In this document: positions 1 to 10,243 of the stretch, one piece after another
How the letters are laid out: each line of letters begins with the position of its first letter
Position numbering within the stretch: the stretch's first letter is position 1
NCBI GenBank assembly: GCA_916610825.1
Contig: OU744448.1
Location: 18,599,936 to 18,663,935, forward strand
Source: Haliclystus octoradiatus
Taxonomy: Eukaryota; Cnidaria; Staurozoa; Stauromedusae; Haliclystidae
Length of the DNA stretch: 64,000 nt
Direction of reading: 5' to 3'
The notes under the pieces: generated by a model
Told to the model about the DNA's origin: nothing
Seen by the model: the letters and a program-made list of their open reading frames with translations, nothing else
Databases searched by the model: none
Translations under genes and position numbers: made by a program

Positions 1-505
1 GATGCTGCTCTGATAGGCATGGCTGTATATAATTAATAGCTTGAAACTGTTGCGTATGACGACAATAAAAAAGAACAAAATTGGATGATGTATGAATAAA
101 AATAATCAAAATCTCTTCCAAACGTTCATGATCATATATCTTATACATATGTATCTATATATTTACAATTAAAAAGAACAACAATTGTTATTATTTATTG
201 AATAGTTGCTAAATTTTCAAAGCTTCCGAAGAAGTTCTTGGATCTCTTCATGCGATCTCCTATCCTGAAAACAGATAACACACGCACATATATAAGATAA
301 TATAGTATACATAAGGATGGTGACTGAGTCAAAGAAAACACATTCTTAATTTCTGTTACTATAGTTTCACGCAGTGTGCGATCATAATATAGTAAGATAA
401 TATAGTATATAAATATTAGCAAGATTTAAAAGGTCTACTGAGTATAAACGGGGAGTTGAATTAATGCATTAACATTCTAAATATTTTTTCATTGAGAATC
501 TAAAT
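1..505. other. AT-rich sequence, no gene recognised
   Basis: I see no exon, repeat family or RNA gene here. The open frame on the minus strand at 195-422 has a low-complexity Ile/Tyr-rich translation typical of AT-rich non-coding DNA. Confidence 0.5.
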
Positions 506-856
506 AAAGTAATTGAGTCGGTGACGCTCTACCAAAGGCACCGTACCATTCCTCTATTCTAGAAGAGTTGCTCTTTTCGCTGAGAGCAATCATGTTAATT
601 AGATGCTGTTGTTAATATTGATCTTAGCCGACACTGCAGACCAAGGACTTGATTGTCAATGCGCAACGATGCGCTGCAGCTACTCACAATGCAATTTCCT
701 CTGGACCATTCCATCCGCCATCCTTAGATAGTACTCATTTTATATTTTTAGATAAAGTCAAGGCTGGGTTGACCTTCGGGGGATTTGAACCACAATCGAA
801 CAGATATGACCAGATCTGCAGCTCGGTTGCTCTGCTATCTGAGCTAATCCTCCCGT
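506..856 (-). mobile_element. tRNA-derived SINE, copy 1
   Basis: Read on the minus strand, this starts with a tRNA-like head (GATTAGCTCAGATAGCAGAG as box A, GGTTCAAATCCCCC as box B). It continues through a body shared with the copies at 19352, 26533 and 48879 and ends in the shared tail (GGTGCC, then ACCG, then TTACTTT). RNA polymerase III would read it from an internal promoter and a LINE would mobilise it; both points are knowledge of SINEs, not seen here. The + strand open frame at 649-990 is this SINE read backwards and is not a gene. The parent tRNA is uncertain; the head resembles a tRNA-Ala type start. Confidence 0.85.
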
Positions 857-2150
857 CGATGGACCTAAACGATGTTTCACATAACTCGTTATGTATAGAT
901 AGACTACCGATGCAAAGAAATTTATATAATCGGTTTTATAGGTCCAAAGCAAACCTTCAAATACATCTTTCCCACTTTAGAATAAATTAAACCTCTGACG
1001 AAAGGGAGAGAAAAACTAACCCCACGGAACGAGAAGAATTCAATATTGCTGGTATATTGCAGAATGTTGTATCACGTGTATTTTACTCCTGTATGAAACC
1101 CCTACGTGAATGTATGTTATCTTATATGCTCGTCATGTGTAATGATTGTGCACCTCTGTAGTTACTAAGGAGTTGCCGTTGAAGATAGTATTGATCATTT
1201 TGCTATTAGTGGTAAAGTTATTCTTACAGTTTGTTTATATAACATTGTGTGTTTCATCATGGTTTACGAGAAAATCATGGAAAATCCACGAAACAGAAGT
1301 CGAATAGTCTACATCCTGAATACAACTTATTCCAAGATTGTGGAAGGACAATCACACATATTAAAATTTATCCTGTTATCCTGTCATACTCATATATCTC
1401 AACATTTGTCTAAAGCGGTTATTCGTAGAGATTGATGACATGGTATTCGTTGGGAGAAAAATTCCAATAAAAAATGATGAAAGCCTTCTATACCTAAGAT
1501 TTGTTCCTACACCTAAGATACATTTAAATAAAACATGTATTTTAATGAAAGGACTTGCTTTTAAGGATAACAGGACTTGTAATAGTTCTTCTGAATGTAA
1601 CTGTATGCCTGAACACAATGGCGTAGAATCAAAACAGAAGTCAAATGATTAGCAAAAAGCAGCGATATTTCCAACATCAAAATGGTGATTAAGTATCAGT
1701 TTTGTTTTTTCACCTGTTAAGATATTATGTAACTTGTTATTATTATATTGATTTAAGTTTTGTCTTGCTTTATTTGTGAATGTAGAATTGTTAGCAAAGC
1801 ATGCAATGTTTGTAACTGTGCTAACAGGTCGCGTGAATTAGATATACCACTGTTAAGTAACTGTTGTCCTGTAAACTTTGTATCTAGAATTATATCGTCA
1901 GTTGTAGAGAGAGAAAAGGAGTAAGATGTAGAATTGTAGATATTTGTTGGCTACATTTATATATACTCTGCCGCCTGGAATAGTCACCGATGTAACTGAC
2001 ATTGCTTGTAATTGTTAATTTACCGTCTACGTATGTAGATGTTTCTTTGATCATAATAACTTTTTAATACAGATTATGGTGGTATAATGATATTTAAAGA
2101 AATGAACGGTTACATGATCAGGCCATCCCGTAAGCATTGAATGCTTGTTT
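857..2150. other. No recognised gene; perhaps 5' flank of the Gypsy element
   Basis: Short open frames at 1247-1652 match nothing I know. The stretch leads into a decayed Gypsy element. A 5' LTR would be expected around 1700-2270, but I cannot pair it convincingly with the 3' side apart from the shared heat-shock-like motif. Confidence 0.35.
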
Positions 2151-2178
2151 ACCTGGGAGTGTAGAAACCTTCCTAAAC

Positions 2179-2196
2179 TTCTAGAACATTCTAGAA
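2179..2196. promoter_or_regulatory. Heat-shock-element-like motif, 5' side of the Gypsy element
   Basis: TTCtaGAAcaTTCtaGAA is a perfect four-unit alternation of TTC and GAA with 2-base spacing, the binding pattern of heat shock factor. A near-identical copy sits at 5542-5559 on the other side of the element, as expected for a motif inside the LTRs. That it acts in regulation is inference. Confidence 0.45.
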
Positions 2197-2331
2197 CATG
2201 GTAAACAATGGTAGAACCCCACGCACATCACGTGAATCATCGCATGTCCGGTCGTCTAATGAAGAAGGTCGCCAACAACAGGGAAATGCATAAGCGCTGT
2301 CATAGCGACTGTACATGACAGTGCCATCTCT

Positions 2332-3405
2332 ATGGCAGTCAAACAGTGTCTCGAACTTGATGTAAAACTGGATTACACCTCAACATCATCATCTGTACCT
2401 CACAACACCGTTTATGTCATCGACACTGGAAATAATCAGCCAACTCATGCCAAAGCTCGTCAACTGCATCCTGCAAAGCTGAAATATGCTCAAGAAGAAT
2501 TTCAAAAGTTATTGTCAACTGATGTCATTTGTCCCTCATTAAGTTCCTGGGCGTCGCCCCTCCACATGGTCCTGAAAAACAAAGATGGTCAACCCACCTC
2601 AGAATGGCTTCCATGTGATGATTATCGTGTCATCAATCGTCTTACAAAGAGCGACTCTTACCGTCTACCTCACATTCAATGTTTCACTCGTTCTCTTCCT
2701 GGTTCATCAATTTTCACCAAGCTCGACCTAACCAAAGCCTACCATCAAATATCTGTTTCAAAAGAAGATATTCAAAAGACCGCAATCGTCACACCATTTG
2801 GCTTATTTGAGTACACCTGTATGCCTTTTGGTCTTCATAATACTGCTCAAACATTTCAACGCTTCATCGACTCTGTTCTCCGAGACCTAGATTTTGCCTT
2901 AGCCTACATTGACGATATCCTAGTTTTCTCAACATCAGAAGAAGAACATCACCGACACCTCCAACAAATATTTCAAAGATTACAACAATTTGGTCTTCGT
3001 CTACAACCTGGTAAATGTGAATTTATGAAATCAGAACTAACTTTTCTTGGTCATCACGTCACTTCAGCAGGTATTCAACCATTATCATCCAAACTCGATG
3101 TCATCTCCAATTGGCCAACGCCCACAAACGTCAAAAATCTTCGCAGTTTACTTGGCTTCTTAAATTTCTACCGTCGTTTTGTTCCACAATATACTGATAT
3201 AATTTCACTACTTCAAGAACTTCTCACTACTTCATTACGCTCAAGCCACAATTTTATATGGGAAATTCAACATACAACTGCCTTTGAGTTATCAAACGCA
3301 AACTTTCAACAAATCTTCTACTACATCATCCTGATCCTGAATACACAAGCTACCAATTGGTCACAGATGCCTCAGCTGCCATTGGTGCAGCACTACACCA
3401 GATGA
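2332..3405 (+). pseudogene. pol: Gypsy reverse transcriptase domain
   Basis: The longest intact piece of the element, 357 codons. It shows the run from the primer-grip side (KLDLTKAYHQISV) through FGLFEYTCMPFGL to the catalytic YIDD at residues 192-195, then the thumb (LGFLNFYRRF). These motifs are typical of Ty3/Gypsy RT. The first Met is only the first ATG in an open stretch, not a true start. The reading frame is lost at its 3' end: RNase H begins in another frame (TDASAAAIGAAL near 3360). Confidence 0.85.
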
Positions 3406-3750
3406 CTCCAGATGGTCCTGTTCCTATTGGTATGTTCAGTGGAAAACTTTCATCAACTCAAACAGCGATACAGCACATTTGACCGTGAGTTATTGGCAGC
3501 CTATCTGAGCACTTTACATTTCAGAAATCTCATCACTGGTCGCAATGTCACTCTGTTCACTGACCACAAACCCTTATCTCACGCTTTCAAAACGTCACGT
3601 CCAATGAAGTCTGACCGTAATCAACGCTACCTTGGTATCATCACTGAATATATAACTGACATCCAATAAATTTTCGGAGAAGATAACATTGTCGCTGATG
3701 CCCTGTTTCGAATGCCTTCTACATCAACTCAATTGGTCAACTCACCTGAA
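3335..3750 (+). pseudogene. pol: Gypsy RNase H domain, frameshifted
   Basis: The RNase H start (LVTDASAAAIGAAL, about 3345-3455) is in one frame. The rest (YSTFDRELLAAY, then LFTDHKPLSHAF, 3412-3669) is in another, so at least one frameshift falls near 3455. A stop at 3667-3669 interrupts the link to integrase, after which DNIVADALFRMPS (about 3685-3722) is still readable. The D, E and D residues of the RNase H active site are visible across the two frames. Confidence 0.75.
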
Positions 3751-4034
3751 CACTCAGACACTGCTGATGACGATGTACCTGGTATCAACTCTGTCTCTGC
3801 TCAACCATTGATTTCTGCAACTGATCTGCCAGCCATTGCCAATGGTCAACGCCTTGCTTAACTATCCTGTAATGGTCCAACCAACAACTCATCTGTGAAA
3901 CGTCAGAGCCGTATCCACGCCCATTGGTCCCATCTGATCTACAACAACCAATTATCGATACATTTCACAATCTTGGACACTTTGGTTTTCACAAGACTGC
4001 CAATATGATAATGGAACGCTACTTTTGACCCGAC

Positions 4035-4703
4035 ATGAGAAAACACATCAAAGAATATTGCCGCATCTGTCAAACCTGTCAACAAGTAAATATTGGCCGC
4101 CAAACCCACTCTTCAATTGGTACATTTGCATTACCTTCTAACCGTTTTGAGAGTGTTCACATTGACATAGTTGGACCTCTACCTACACCTGTTCCTCCTC
4201 CTGAAGGTATCTATCAACTACCAGCCAGATATTTACTCACGATCATTGATCGTCACACTGGCTGGCTAGAAGCTACTCCATTGGTCAACAACATTGCTCC
4301 AGATGTCGCACATGCCTTCATCAACATATGGATTGCCCGTTTTGGAGTGCCTCTCTATGTTATTACTGACCGTGGTTCACAATTTGAATCTGAATTCTTT
4401 TATCATGTCTCTCTTGCAGTTAGTTTCCATCGTTTACGCACTGCAGCATATCATCCTCAAGCCAATGGTAAGATTGAACGACAGCACCGCAGCATCAAAG
4501 TTATTCTGAAAGCCCACAGCATCAATTGGCTCAGAGATCTTCCTATCGCCTTACTTGCTCTTCACAGTGCACCTGATGACGATGGCATTTCTCCATTTAC
4601 ACGACTTACTGGTGAACGCATTATGGTACCGCGTATTCTGGCAACTGAAGACGCTGATCCGAAATTTTCAATAGATGATTTATTACACACACTATCTCCT
4701 TGA
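4035..4703 (+). pseudogene. pol: Gypsy integrase domain
   Basis: 222 codons. The end of the HHCC zinc finger is visible (CRICQTC, residues 9-15). The catalytic triad is D44 (HIDIVG), D112 (TDRGSQF) and E148 (GKIERQHR), with 35 residues between the second Asp and Glu, the DD35E spacing of retroviral-type integrases. The reading frame closes shortly after the core. A C-terminal remnant follows in another frame at about 4822-5112. The domain is well preserved, so the element died fairly recently in evolutionary terms (inference). Confidence 0.85.
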
Positions 4704-4821
4704 AACAACGAAAGAATCAACAATGTTATATACCAAAAGATCTATTAACTTCTACTACACATGTATGGCTTAGAGTTGACCGTGTTCCTGGAAGCACCCT
4801 ATACTGGCCCATTCAAAGTCA

Positions 4822-5112
4822 TCAGTCATTGAACTCACAAATGGATTACCACAAACAGTTTCAATTGATCGTCTAAAACCCTGTCGTCTTACTGCTACAC
4901 CAACATCTCAAACTACTGTCTTATCAACTTCACCTGATCCAACTCAAGATGTTTCATCGCAATCTTTAACCAGTACTCCAGATGCACCAAGTCCACCATC
5001 CACAGCACCAGCTACAGACGCAAACATTTCTACATCAGCACCTATATCGACAATTACAAGAACTGGTCGTCACGTAAGAATAAACCTTAACCCTGATTAC
5101 ATATATTATTGA
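4822..5112 (+). pseudogene. pol: Gypsy pol C-terminal tail
   Basis: An open frame starts VIELTNGLPQTVSIDRLKPC, typical of the integrase C-terminal SH3-like end. A Ser/Thr/Pro-rich linker follows, and the frame ends TRTGRHVRINLNPDYIYY before TGA at 5110. RTGRHVR is the usual tail motif of invertebrate Gypsy pol proteins. It is shifted relative to the integrase frame. Confidence 0.65.
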
Positions 5113-5374
5113 GAAATCCGAATTAGAAGATGCAAACAAGAAGAAGAAGAACAATGGCATTCAACAAAACTCATCAAACACACAAGAATAAGTAACAACT
5201 CAAGAAAATACTGAATTCATCAAACTCACAAGCAAAGAATATGACTATAAATGAAACATTGAAGATTATCAAGCTCATAGAAGAAACTGAAATTACATCA
5301 AATACATCACTTGTATAGAAATTTCTTTTTCTGGGAAATTCAAAGCAATTTAACAAACTGGTATACCCCAAAAT

Positions 5375-5776
5375 TGTTATGACCTTTCTTACTACCTTTC
5401 ATGAAGTTAGTCTTTGAACATTTCTAAACCTTTATAAATAGCTTATGCCATACCATAAGTGCTTACATTTATATTTACATTTATTACTTACAATTTAGCA
5501 CATATTATAGCGTTAATCTTTATCATTTTCCTTCCTGATACATCTAGAACATTCTAGAACATAGAGAACCTACATGACTACCTGCAAGACTCACAATGAC
5601 CATGCATGATCTAGCAGCTTCTAGCATTTATCTAAACACTATAAATACAGTAAGTGAAAACTATGAGAACTTAATGTACAGTCTACTATCAACATGTCAA
5701 CTTGGAATTGATATTATTATTATAAGAAATATTCTAATCAATTCAACCTACGCTGTTATTATTATTTCTTCAACAT
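5375..5776 (+). repeat. Probable 3' LTR of the Gypsy element
   Basis: Runs from TGTTATGACC to TTCTTCAACA, i.e. TG...CA ends. It contains two TATA-like sites (TATAAATA near 5433 and 5641) and the heat-shock-like motif at 5542. With no intact 5' partner, both ends are inferred from composition and position only. Confidence 0.35.
5542..5559. promoter_or_regulatory. Heat-shock-element-like motif, 3' side of the Gypsy element
   Basis: ATCtaGAAcaTTCtaGAA matches the motif at 2179-2196 with a single change in the first unit. Confidence 0.4.
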
Positions 5777-6850
5777 AATTCTATCGTTCTCATCAGGAGA
5801 ACTTATAGTTATAGTACAGTTTGAAAAAGACAAACAAATTAATTTGAGGCTTTTAGAAATTAGAGAAAAGGGAATATCAGTACGTTAAACTAATAAAGTT
5901 ATACATAAAAAGATTAGTATTCAATTTGTATGTATGATCATTCAATTATAGTGAGTTATTCTGTAGAATAATTATTCCCAGAATTAAACCAGACAGTTTT
6001 TCTATGTTTGTTGTCACTATTCCGAAAATTCAATAGAATAACGACTATTAAGACGAAGCAGTGTGAAGACACCCCCAACAGAAACTGCAAAGTAGAGTGA
6101 AAGGACGAGTAACAAGAAGAATGAAACAGTTAAGCAAGATAGATTGAAAAGTACTGCTGATATTTTTAACCAAATCTTTGGACAAAGTAAAATTTGAAGC
6201 ATGTCTTAAATTACTCCAAATTGCGAGGGGGTGTTGAGATTTATTCAATTATTAACTTAAATTAATACATACAATATTATTCATATAATCATCAACTATT
6301 CAATTGTATTCATTACTTACATAGTCTTTACTTGTAAAAGATGTTTTTATTATTGCATGTAAATGAGGCTGATGCCCACATGTTTTCATTACAATCTTCC
6401 TAGCTTTTTACAACATTTTATGAAATATATTACAGTTTATTTCTTTACTAAATCTGTGCAATCTTATATTTCTAATCTCCATTGAACATAAAGTCACAAT
6501 GTCAACAATGGTAACAAATAACCATGTTAACGTTAATATAACAATACAAAGAAGTGGTAAATGACAAATGTCTATATACTTATCTCTATAAGGAGAGCAA
6601 TGTTGCGTTTTGACATACTATGGTTGAGATGGATGACTTGACTGTTGACCTGATGGAGGCCAAGCCAGAACTAACTTATGGGTGTAGAACACAACTATTT
6701 CTACTATGACAAGACAGGAACAAGCTAGGCATCGTCTGATACTAAACTCATTAATTACCACGAGACAGGAACAAGTTCTACAAAACACAGTATAAGTTGA
6801 CCAATCACGATGAGACAAATTAGTGCTATTGATATACAATGATACATGAT
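5777..6850. other. No recognised gene
   Basis: AT-rich sequence between two dead retroelements. A loosely repeated phrase (AGACAGGAACAAG at 6712 and 6769) is the only internal structure I noticed. Confidence 0.4.
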
Positions 6851-6879
6851 ACTATAAATCCAACCAATCACAGTTAAAC

Positions 6880-7620
6880 ATTATGAACACAAAATATGCT
6901 AGTTGATTTAGATCATCTGGATCATCAGTGAGAGTGGTAATTGGACGGCGATTGATGATGGCTTCTGTTTCTACCACGGCTGTCTCTAGTGTTTCCAAGG
7001 CAAACCTTTTATCATCATTGGTTGCCTTCAAACATTGTTTCACTGAACGGATGAGGCATTCCCAAGCTTCTCCATGGTGCGATGCACTAGGTGGGTTGAA
7101 CTTCCATGAGGCACCTGTCTCAGATAAGAGCTTGGACACACAATTGACATCAAGATTAATAAGAAAATGCTTAAGCTCGTCTCAAGCACTGACATAATTG
7201 CTTCTGTTGTCAGACATAAAGTTTTTAGGACTACTTCTTCGACTCAAAAATCTTCTCAACACACAAATAAAATGGTCAGTGTCAAGGCTACAAACTTTTC
7301 CAGATGTATGGCCCTAGTGGCCATACAAGTAAACAAACACATCCAATCTTTAACAGTTCTTCTCAAAACTTTACCATAAAAAGATCCAAAATAGTCTATA
7401 CCATTTACTTCTAATGGAGAAGAAGATTGTAATCTCTTCCTTGGCAATAGAGATATAAATTGTTGAATTCTCTTAGCATGTAATTTAAGACAAGTAATGC
7501 AAGACCTAGATTTGGATTTTACTTTGGAATGTAGACATTGTATCCATAACTTTTGACGAATGGAACAATTAACCGAGCTATGTTTAAGTTTGATGTCTTC
7601 ATCTTTGAAAAAGTTACTAA
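6880..7620 (-). pseudogene. pol: BEL/Pao integrase remnant
   Basis: On the minus strand the order is a zinc-finger end (SCITCLKLHAKRIQQF, about 7500-7455), then PLEVNGIDYFGSF and CLFTCMATRAIHLE (7447-7290), then WKFNPPSASHHGEAWECLIR and INRRPITTL (7139-6900). GIDYFG, TRAIHLE and FNPPSA are hallmarks of BEL/Pao integrases, not Gypsy. The frame breaks between about 7290 and 7139, losing the second catalytic Asp region. No LTRs are seen nearby. It is a fragment. Confidence 0.8.
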
Positions 7621-7675
7621 GGAATTAATTTTATATTTCCCTACGTCTGACAGCAACCAGTGTGGTGATGGAGCA

Positions 7676-7862
7676 TGCCCTTGCGAAAAACAGTTCAGGA
7701 GTTCATGAACAGTTCATGAACGTTAAATGGCCTTAATTTTCATGAACCCTCATGGACAGTTCAGTAACAGTTCATACAAATTTTGGGCTATTTAGCGTTC
7801 ATGAACTGTTTATGAACTGTCCATAAAGTGTTTATGAACTCTTGAACTGTTTTTCACAGGGG
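7676..7862. mobile_element. Palindromic foldback element (GTTCATGAAC family), copy A
   Basis: The left end CCCTTGCGAAAAACAGTTCA mirrors the right end TTGAACTGTTTTTCACAGGG as an imperfect terminal inverted repeat. The inside is made of degenerate repeats of AGTTCATGAAC. No coding capacity. It resembles a MITE; the best-preserved copy is at 50999. Confidence 0.75.
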
Positions 7863-8430
7863 TGTCTTCACAGTATATATAACAAAATTCCATATTGCAT
7901 CTAAAAATTACATAGTTTGATTAATTTACTTACTATTATGTACTATAGGGTCATGCTTAAAACTGTGAAGTCAATATAACTTTCTAGAATACAATTATTT
8001 GTTTTGCATATTTAAATACTTACATCATAATGGCAAATGATTGGGGCTTATCACGCTTTCCAATACAACTACAAAACTCCTCAATGACCATTCACATGTA
8101 CAAGTCACCTGATTTACATGTTTAGCAAACACTCCGAGACAATTTGCTCTCAACCTCAACCATCAATGAAAGCATGTGTGTATATTTTCTATGACAGCAT
8201 GTGTGTATCTATATACAAATAGAGATCCATGCGTAGTGCCTGATAAGATTTCCCAGGTAGCACCTCTCAATAAAAACCGTTTCTCACTGTAAATGCTTGA
8301 TCAGCTAGAATAAAACCCCTGGCTCAGAAATCCACAATATTTACAGAATTACAGGCAGGCCTGTTAACCAGAGCAAAACGATGTTGATTACACAGAAATT
8401 TGTTTGGAAACTGATTTTTGACTGATTTAC
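7863..8430. other. No recognised gene
   Basis: AT-rich spacer. A short direct repeat (AGCATGTGTGTATMT at 8171 and 8193) is the only structure seen. Confidence 0.4.
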
Positions 8431-8436
8431 ACAAAA

Positions 8437-9069
8437 ATGTCTGATTTCAGGTCCAATGCCAAGGGTATTCAGAAAGTTTTTCTCATTTATTCGAAGCAGG
8501 TCATTGTATTGCTAATGTTCCTTGTCGCTTCCAGGTCTGCGAATTGGAAATTATATTTTGCAAAGCAGAAGAACTTTTTGTATACTTCCACGCTCAAGAT
8601 CAGATCAATGGGGACCTCTCTATGTTTCTGATATGCTAGAATTGAAGTCAACTGCCCTAGAAGTATGGAAATTTCTGAATGACAACAACTTTGTCATTAC
8701 TAAAAGTATGATTTGCAAAGTGGAAACAGTGCAAAACTCATTAAAAGTGAAGCAAAGATCAGTCTTTTTTGTAAAGAGGGAAACCTTTTACGAAAACTGA
8801 TCTCTTTAAATTGCCAATTTTTCTGTTCTGTCTGCTGAAATAAGTTAAAATGTAGTGAAACGTGATGAATTAGGAGAGACTGCTGCCAGCAAAATTGTGG
8901 CAGAAAGAATTATAGAAAAACGGTTGACTTTTGGTCTAAGAGGGGAAATGTTTCAAAGTTTTTTAAGGACAATGGTGTTGTTGTAAAGGTGAAAGTTAAT
9001 GGCCAATTAAAAACTCTCAAGCAAGACAGGCAATTATTGGCTAGGCTATTAGCTATTAGCAAATCCAAG
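8437..9069 (+). pseudogene. Unknown coding repeat, 5' part (split by an LTR element)
   Basis: Patches of coding-like sequence on the plus strand in shifting frames: ETAASKIVAERIIEKRLTF (about 8877-8933), then KVNGQLKTLKQDRQLLARLL (about 8993-9050). The second patch continues after the LTR element at 13687 as PEIDFQKAIGEYEFNVV. I know this arrangement (basic residues, LKEERGLL-like, RPELDL-like, then YEFGVV-like) from unnamed proteins present in many copies in marine invertebrate genomes; I cannot name a function. Frameshifts and stops indicate a dead copy even before the insertion. Confidence 0.4.
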
Positions 9070-9074
9070 ACCTG
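9070..9074 (+). repeat. 5-bp target site duplication, left
   Basis: ACCTG directly before the 5' LTR, repeated exactly after the 3' LTR at 13682-13686. Confidence 0.9.
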
Positions 9075-9499
9075 TGTGCCTTTATCTGTTATTATAATTT
9101 CAGTTGAGGGCCGTTATGTTTGATTTGCCTCGTTTGTGATATTAGTTAATACATTGTTAATGGAATAGGCAGGTTGACGTCATACATGTTAACGCGGGTG
9201 TATACGTAGCTTGCATGATAATAAAATGCGGAACATAAATGACGATAGATTGAAATTGTTCCCGTGTTAATAGTTTAATGTTTAATAATAGTTTAGCTTG
9301 AATGTGTTTATTCCGTATCATGTAAAATTGTTCCTGTCTTAATGACTTTGTTTTGTATTTTTATTATTTGGACTTTAGCATTGACGTAAATAGAATATAG
9401 TATAAATAGAGAGTAATTTGTAAGTAGTTGAGTGAGTTTTTGGTGTTCTTGAGTGAAGAATAAATTGGGAAAATTATTGATTGTGTGTTAATTGCTACA
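9075..9499 (+). repeat. 5' LTR
   Basis: TGTGCC...CTACA. It contains a TATA-like site (AGTATAAATAGAG near 9398) and an AATAAA signal at about 9459, i.e. a plausible promoter and poly(A) site. Aligns base for base with 13257-13681. Confidence 0.92.
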
Positions 9500-9514
9500 A
9501 GCTAACGGGCCAAT

Positions 9515-10243
9515 ATGTCGTCAAAGATTAAAATTACAGATGTGATTGTAAAGTATAATGGTGACGGAGATTTTACTGAATGGTGGCGACGATTTGATGC
9601 TGTATGTAAACTGAAGTCAATAACGCACGTTGATAGAGCTATGCTGATTCCTTTGTTATTGACTGGTCCTGCATTTTTAGTCTTTGAAAAAATTTCTGAG
9701 GAGAATAAGAAGATTTTAGATCAAATCAAGAAGAAGTTAACATTGGCATTTTCAATATCGCGCTATGCTGCTTGGGAACAGCTGCAAAGTCGGCGTTTGG
9801 AAAAGGGAGAGAACGTTGACGCTTTCTTTGCAGATTTACAACGATTAGCGGAGTTAGCTGACGTGAATGGTGCAACGTTGGCATTTGTGGCTGGTTTACC
9901 GGAGAATGTAAGCCACCAGTTGAAAATGATGTCAGATCCCACTGATGAAGACCTTGTCAACCGGGCAAGAATGTTAATGGAGACGGAAAACCATATGGAA
10001 GCTGGTATGATCGCAAGGCAAGCAGCATATTCTCGGAAATTTAATAATAAGAATATACGTTGTTATAACTGTCATGGTATTGGTCATATATCTCGTAATT
10101 GTACTGACAAGCCTAAAGAAGCCATTACGTGTTTCAAATGTGGAGAAGCTGGGCATTACGCTATTGGTTGCGCAAAGAAAAGTTCGGGAAACGTGGAAGG
10201 GGCTGCGCTATCAGTGGAAGCAGTCGCGGCCCCTCGAAATTGA
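9515..10243 (+). CDS. gag: Gag polyprotein with two CCHC zinc knuckles
   Basis: 242 codons starting 15 bases after the 5' LTR. Residues 10-165 form a capsid-like region (FTEWWRRFDAVCKL near the start, as in retrotransposon gag). Two zinc knuckles follow, C183-x2-C-x4-H-x4-C196 and C206-x2-C-x4-H-x4-C219, which bind the element RNA. Gag forms the particle in which reverse transcription takes place. The frame overlaps pol by about 115 bases; pol is in the -1 frame and is reached through the signal at 10186. The short spacing from the LTR leaves little leader RNA. Confidence 0.92.
   Translation: MSSKIKITDVIVKYNGDGDFTEWWRRFDAVCKLKSITHVDRAMLIPLLLTGPAFLVFEKISEENKKILDQIKKKLTLAFSISRYAAWEQLQSRRLEKGENVDAFFADLQRLAELADVNGATLAFVAGLPENVSHQLKMMSDPTDEDLVNRARMLMETENHMEAGMIARQAAYSRKFNNKNIRCYNCHGIGHISRNCTDKPKEAITCFKCGEAGHYAIGCAKKSSGNVEGAALSVEAVAAPRN
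10186..10233 (+). promoter_or_regulatory. -1 ribosomal frameshift signal (slippery site plus hairpin)
   Basis: GGGAAAC at 10186-10192 is a canonical X-XXY-YYZ heptamer in the correct phase of gag (G GGA AAC). After a 6-base spacer (GTGGAA), GGGGCTGCG at 10199-10207 pairs with CGCGGCCCC at 10225-10233, a 9-bp stem with one G-U pair and a 17-base loop; an A-U pair can extend it. Slipping back one base moves the ribosome from gag into the open pol frame. The GC-rich stem stands out in an AT-rich element. Confidence 0.85.

Larger units (their letters stand above)
2150..5776 (+). mobile_element. Decayed Ty3/Gypsy LTR retrotransposon
   Basis: Fragments of pol lie in the order reverse transcriptase, RNase H, integrase and C-terminal tail on the plus strand, which is Ty3/Gypsy order. 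Gag and protease are not recognisable, so the 5' half is lost or too decayed. Frameshifts and stops separate the domains, so the copy is dead. Both edges carry the motif TCTAGAACATTCTAGAACA (2180 and 5543), which suggests LTR remnants on both sides. The outer boundaries are estimates. Confidence 0.75.

Noticed and set aside
649-990. 113-codon plus-strand ORF
   Set aside because: It lies mostly within SINE copy 1, read antisense.
10129-10186. Independent ATG start for pol
   Set aside because: It lies upstream of the slippery site, within gag coding sequence; frameshift expression explains the arrangement better.
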